In this document: positions 61,902 to 64,000 of the stretch, one piece after another
How the letters are laid out: each line of letters begins with the position of its first letter
Position numbering within the stretch: the stretch's first letter is position 1
From: Saccharopolyspora kobensis
GTDB lineage: Bacteria; Actinomycetota; Actinomycetes; Mycobacteriales; Pseudonocardiaceae
Assembly: GCF_900108315.1 (NCBI RefSeq)
Contig: NZ_FNVB01000002.1
Span: forward strand, 1,607,879 to 1,671,878
Direction: 5' to 3'
Length of the DNA: 64,000 bases
The notes under the pieces: generated by a model
What the model saw: the letters and a program-made list of their open reading frames with translations, nothing else
What the model was told of the DNA's origin: nothing
Databases searched by the model: none
Program-made: the position numbers and the translations under genes

Positions 61902-63113
61902 TCACCAGGTGACCGGCAGCTCGTAGAGCCCGAAAACGTTCGCCTCGGACTTCACCGGCACCTCCGCCGCCGGAACGGCCAGCCGCAGGTCGGGCACCCG
62001 CCGGAACAGCGTGTCGAAGACGATCTGCAGCTCCATCCGCGCCAGGTTCTGCCCGAGGCACTGGTGCGGGCCGAACCCGAAAGCAACGTGGTGGCGGGCC
62101 TTGCGGTTGATGTCGAGCTCGTCGGGCCGGTCGAAGGCCGCCGGGTCCCGGTTGGCCGCGGACGCCAGGGCCATCACGCCCTCCCCCGCCCGGACCAGCA
62201 CGCCGCCGATCTCCACGTCCTCCGTCGCGACGCGCGAGGTCGCGCCCTCGACGATGCTGAAGTAGCGCAGCAGCTCTTCGACCGCGGGCAGCGTCTTGGC
62301 CGGATCCGCGAGGATCTCGGCCCGCGGCTCCGGGTTCTCCAACAGCGCGAGGACGCCCAGCGAAATCATGTTCGCGGTCGTCTCGTGCCCGGCGATCAGC
62401 AGCAGGAACGCCGCGCTGACCAGGCCCGGGTGGTCGACCTCGCCCGCTTCGCGCTGCTTGCGGGCCTGCCTGCCGAGCAGGTCGTCGGGCAGCTCGCGCT
62501 CCTTGGCCGCCACCAGCTCGTCCAAGTAGGACCGCAGCTCTCGCACCGCCCGGAGCCGCTCGTCGAACGGCGTGGAGCGGTGCACCAGCCGGGAACTGCG
62601 CTGCTGGAAGAAGTCGTGGTCGGCGTAGGGCACGCCGAGCAGTTCGCAGATCACCAGCGACGGCACCGGCAGCGACAGCGCCGCCACCAGCTCGGCCGGG
62701 CGCGGACCCGCCAGCATCTCGTCGATGCGGTCGTCGACGATCTGCTGGATCCGCGGTCGCAGCGCCTCGATGCGCCGCACCGTGAACTCGCCCAGCACCG
62801 CGCGGCGGGCCTCGGTGTGCTGCGGCGGATCCATGCCGATCATCGACGGCGGCAGGTCCTGCAGGATGTTCCCCTGGTTCACCGTGAAGCGCGGGAACCC
62901 CGGGTGGCGGCGGTCGGAGCTCAGGCGCGTGTCGCCGAGCACCTGGCGCACCAGGTCGTGCCGGGTGACCAGCCAGGCGGTGTTGCCGCCCAGCATCGAG
63001 ACCTTCGTGATCGGTCGTTCCTCGCGCAGCCGGGCGTACTCCGGATCGACGGAGTGCGGGCACGTCCGGGGTTTCGGGTAAGCGGTCATCGGGGCGGCAG
63101 CCGGTTCGGTCAT
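61902..63113 (-). CDS. Cytochrome P450 (CYP105-like), paired with ferredoxin
   Basis: 403 residues: I-helix LLLIAGHETTANM, K-helix EELLR, heme loop FGFGPHQCLGQNLAR with Cys352, C-terminus ELPVTW. The HTEARRAVLGEFTVRRIEALRPRIQ segment and the coupled [3Fe-4S] ferredoxin are typical of CYP105 family xenobiotic or macrolide hydroxylases. ATG 63113 with AGGAGG upstream. A TetR-type regulator is divergent and inverted repeats cover its promoter, suggesting substrate-inducible expression. Confidence 0.94.
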   Translation of the reverse strand: MTEPAAAPMTAYPKPRTCPHSVDPEYARLREERPITKVSMLGGNTAWLVTRHDLVRQVLGDTRLSSDRRHPGFPRFTVNQGNILQDLPPSMIGMDPPQHTEARRAVLGEFTVRRIEALRPRIQQIVDDRIDEMLAGPRPAELVAALSLPVPSLVICELLGVPYADHDFFQQRSSRLVHRSTPFDERLRAVRELRSYLDELVAAKERELPDDLLGRQARKQREAGEVDHPGLVSAAFLLLIAGHETTANMISLGVLALLENPEPRAEILADPAKTLPAVEELLRYFSIVEGATSRVATEDVEIGGVLVRAGEGVMALASAANRDPAAFDRPDELDINRKARHHVAFGFGPHQCLGQNLARMELQIVFDTLFRRVPDLRLAVPAAEVPVKSEANVFGLYELPVTW

Positions 63114-63139
63114 CGTGACCTCCTGATCACCGAGCGAAC

Positions 63140-63189
63140 AACTGGACGATTCTCTTCCAGTTATAGCCAAGCGGAAGGAAGTCGTCCAG
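63140..63189 (-). promoter_or_regulatory. P450-ferredoxin promoter with inverted repeats (probable TetR operator)
   Basis: On the minus strand CTGGAC (63189-63184), 18 bases, TATAAC (63165-63160) form a good promoter. AACTGGA (63140-63146) and TCCAGTT (63156-63162) are perfect inverted arms that include part of the -10, and CTGGACGA / TCGTCCAG (63142-63149 / 63182-63189) form a wider dyad covering the -35. This is where the divergently encoded TetR regulator would bind. Confidence 0.6.
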
Positions 63190-63255
63190 ATAATTTCTCC
63201 GGTTGAACATGCGACAATCCGCCCACCCAGCAGGCTGGTAGCACGAGCGAGGACC

Positions 63256-63912
63256 ATGAGCACCGACACCACCCCGCCCCTGCGGGCCGACGCACGCCGC
63301 AACCGCGACCGGATCATCAGCGCCGCGCGGACCACGTTCGCCGAGCACGGCCCCGAGGTGCCGATGGAGGAGATCGCCCGAGCGGCCGGCGTCGGCACCG
63401 GCACGCTCTACCGGCGCTTCCCGGACCGCGACTCGCTGATCCGGGCGGTCGGGCAGGACGTCTTCAACCGGGTGCTCGACGAAGCCCGCGCGATCGCCGA
63501 GCGGGAGTCCGACCCGTGGCGGGCGCTGACGGAATTCCTGCTCACCGCCACCGACATGAACACCGTGCTGCGGTTGTCGATGCACTCGGAGCGCGCCAGG
63601 GAGGTGCTCGGTTCCGACCCGGCGCTGGCCGAGGTCCGCAGCGAGATGCTGACCATCCTGGACTCGATGGTGCGCGCCGCGCAGGAGACCGGCGCGCTGC
63701 GCCCGGACATCGGCAGCGGCGACGTCGCCCTGATCCTGTCGATGGTGCTGCACGGCGTGCGCAACGTTCCCGGCGACATCCGCCGCGACGCGCCGGCGCG
63801 CTACCTGACGCTGATGCTCGACGGGCTCCAGGCCCGTCCCGGCAGCACGCTGCCGGGACGTCCGGTGGCCGGTGAGGAGCTCGCGATGGTGCGGCCCTAC
63901 ACCGCGGAGTGA
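63256..63912 (+). CDS. TetR family transcriptional regulator
   Basis: 218 residues: N-terminal HTH (about 14-60) with ARRNRDRIISAARTTFAEHG and IARAAGVGTGTLYRRFPDRDSL, then the variable ligand-binding domain (TetR C-terminal type with LTEFLLTATDMNTVLRLS). ATG 63256 with GAGGA upstream. Divergent from the P450-ferredoxin operon and probably its repressor, released by the P450 substrate. Its end overlaps the next, convergent gene by 16 bases. Confidence 0.92.
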   Translation: MSTDTTPPLRADARRNRDRIISAARTTFAEHGPEVPMEEIARAAGVGTGTLYRRFPDRDSLIRAVGQDVFNRVLDEARAIAERESDPWRALTEFLLTATDMNTVLRLSMHSERAREVLGSDPALAEVRSEMLTILDSMVRAAQETGALRPDIGSGDVALILSMVLHGVRNVPGDIRRDAPARYLTLMLDGLQARPGSTLPGRPVAGEELAMVRPYTAE

Positions 63913-64000
63913 CCGCGCTGGCCCGGCACCAGCAGGCGCAGCAGGTGGTAGCCGAGCAGCGTCACCAGGGTGCCCAGCGCGATGCCGTTGAGGCTGAACT
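63897..64000 (-). CDS. Membrane protein, C-terminal fragment (cut by the window end)
   Basis: The last 33 codons of a gene entering from the right edge: FSLNGIALGTLVTLLGYHL then LLRLLVPGQRGHSAV. One hydrophobic helix with a basic end; it resembles the end of nucleobase:cation symporter (xanthine/uracil permease) proteins, but too little is visible to assign. Its stop lies inside the TetR gene. Confidence 0.55.
   Translation of the reverse strand, partial: FSLNGIALGTLVTLLGYHLLRLLVPGQRGHSAV

Overview
The window is high-GC DNA with strong G/C bias at third codon positions, many GTG starts and long chains of 4-base GTGA/ATGA gene overlaps. Together with an AfsR/SARP-type regulator, a DasR-like operator, three cytochrome P450s, a type III polyketide synthase and the block moxR / DUF58 / VWA / fabG / inhA / hemH / NlpC-P60 / aconitase (the order seen around Mycobacterium tuberculosis Rv1475c-Rv1485), this points to a filamentous actinomycete, probably Pseudonocardiales (Saccharopolyspora-like). 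The genus is an inference. I saw no rRNA, tRNA, CRISPR array, prophage or insertion sequence.

Left part (1-11 kb): a truncated luciferase-like flavin monooxygenase, a lipoate ligase-family protein, a P450-LOG operon facing a methyltransferase, an NDH-2-like flavoprotein, a LigD-like protein with phosphoesterase and polymerase domains but no ligase domain, a fosmidomycin-resistance-type MFS pump divergent from an AraC regulator, and a secreted phytase-like protein. At 11.1-11.8 kb a secreted chitin-active LPMO has a DasR-like palindrome across its predicted -10 box. At 11.9-16.3 kb lies a compact probable biosynthetic cluster: DUF2071 protein, type III PKS, acyl-CoA dehydrogenase-fold flavoprotein and methyltransferase in one overlapping operon, divergent from a UbiA prenyltransferase. 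At 16.3-20.1 kb a class F sortase and a wall-sorted protein are divergent from a two-component system, with a duplicated 22-bp operator-like repeat between them.

Middle (20-36 kb): an exported intradiol dioxygenase, the fabG-inhA-hemH fatty acid/heme operon, a large FAD/Fe-S oxidoreductase, thioredoxin, MgtC, a PmtA-like methyltransferase, the moxR-DUF58-VWA operon, MobA, a GNAT acetyltransferase with a structured leader, a RipA-like NlpC/P60 peptidoglycan hydrolase and a sirtuin. At 36.1-44.5 kb a complete assimilatory nitrate-to-ammonium operon is translationally chained: NarK transporter, molybdopterin nitrate reductase, FAD/[2Fe-2S] electron-transfer protein, NirB, NirD and a CbiX-type chelatase for siroheme.

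Right part (44.5-64 kb): a small membrane protein with a giant CtpI-like P-type ATPase and a 31-residue microprotein; an EamA exporter; aconitase; a P450 divergent from an AfsR-like regulator with three SARP-type heptamers at exact 11-bp spacing; a second PmtA-like methyltransferase; a 49-residue membrane protein; a flavin monooxygenase; a DUF574-type methyltransferase; a P450-ferredoxin operon facing its own TetR regulator across inverted repeats; and the 3' end of a membrane-protein gene. The recurring theme is small redox and tailoring cassettes with local regulators embedded in conserved primary-metabolism synteny.
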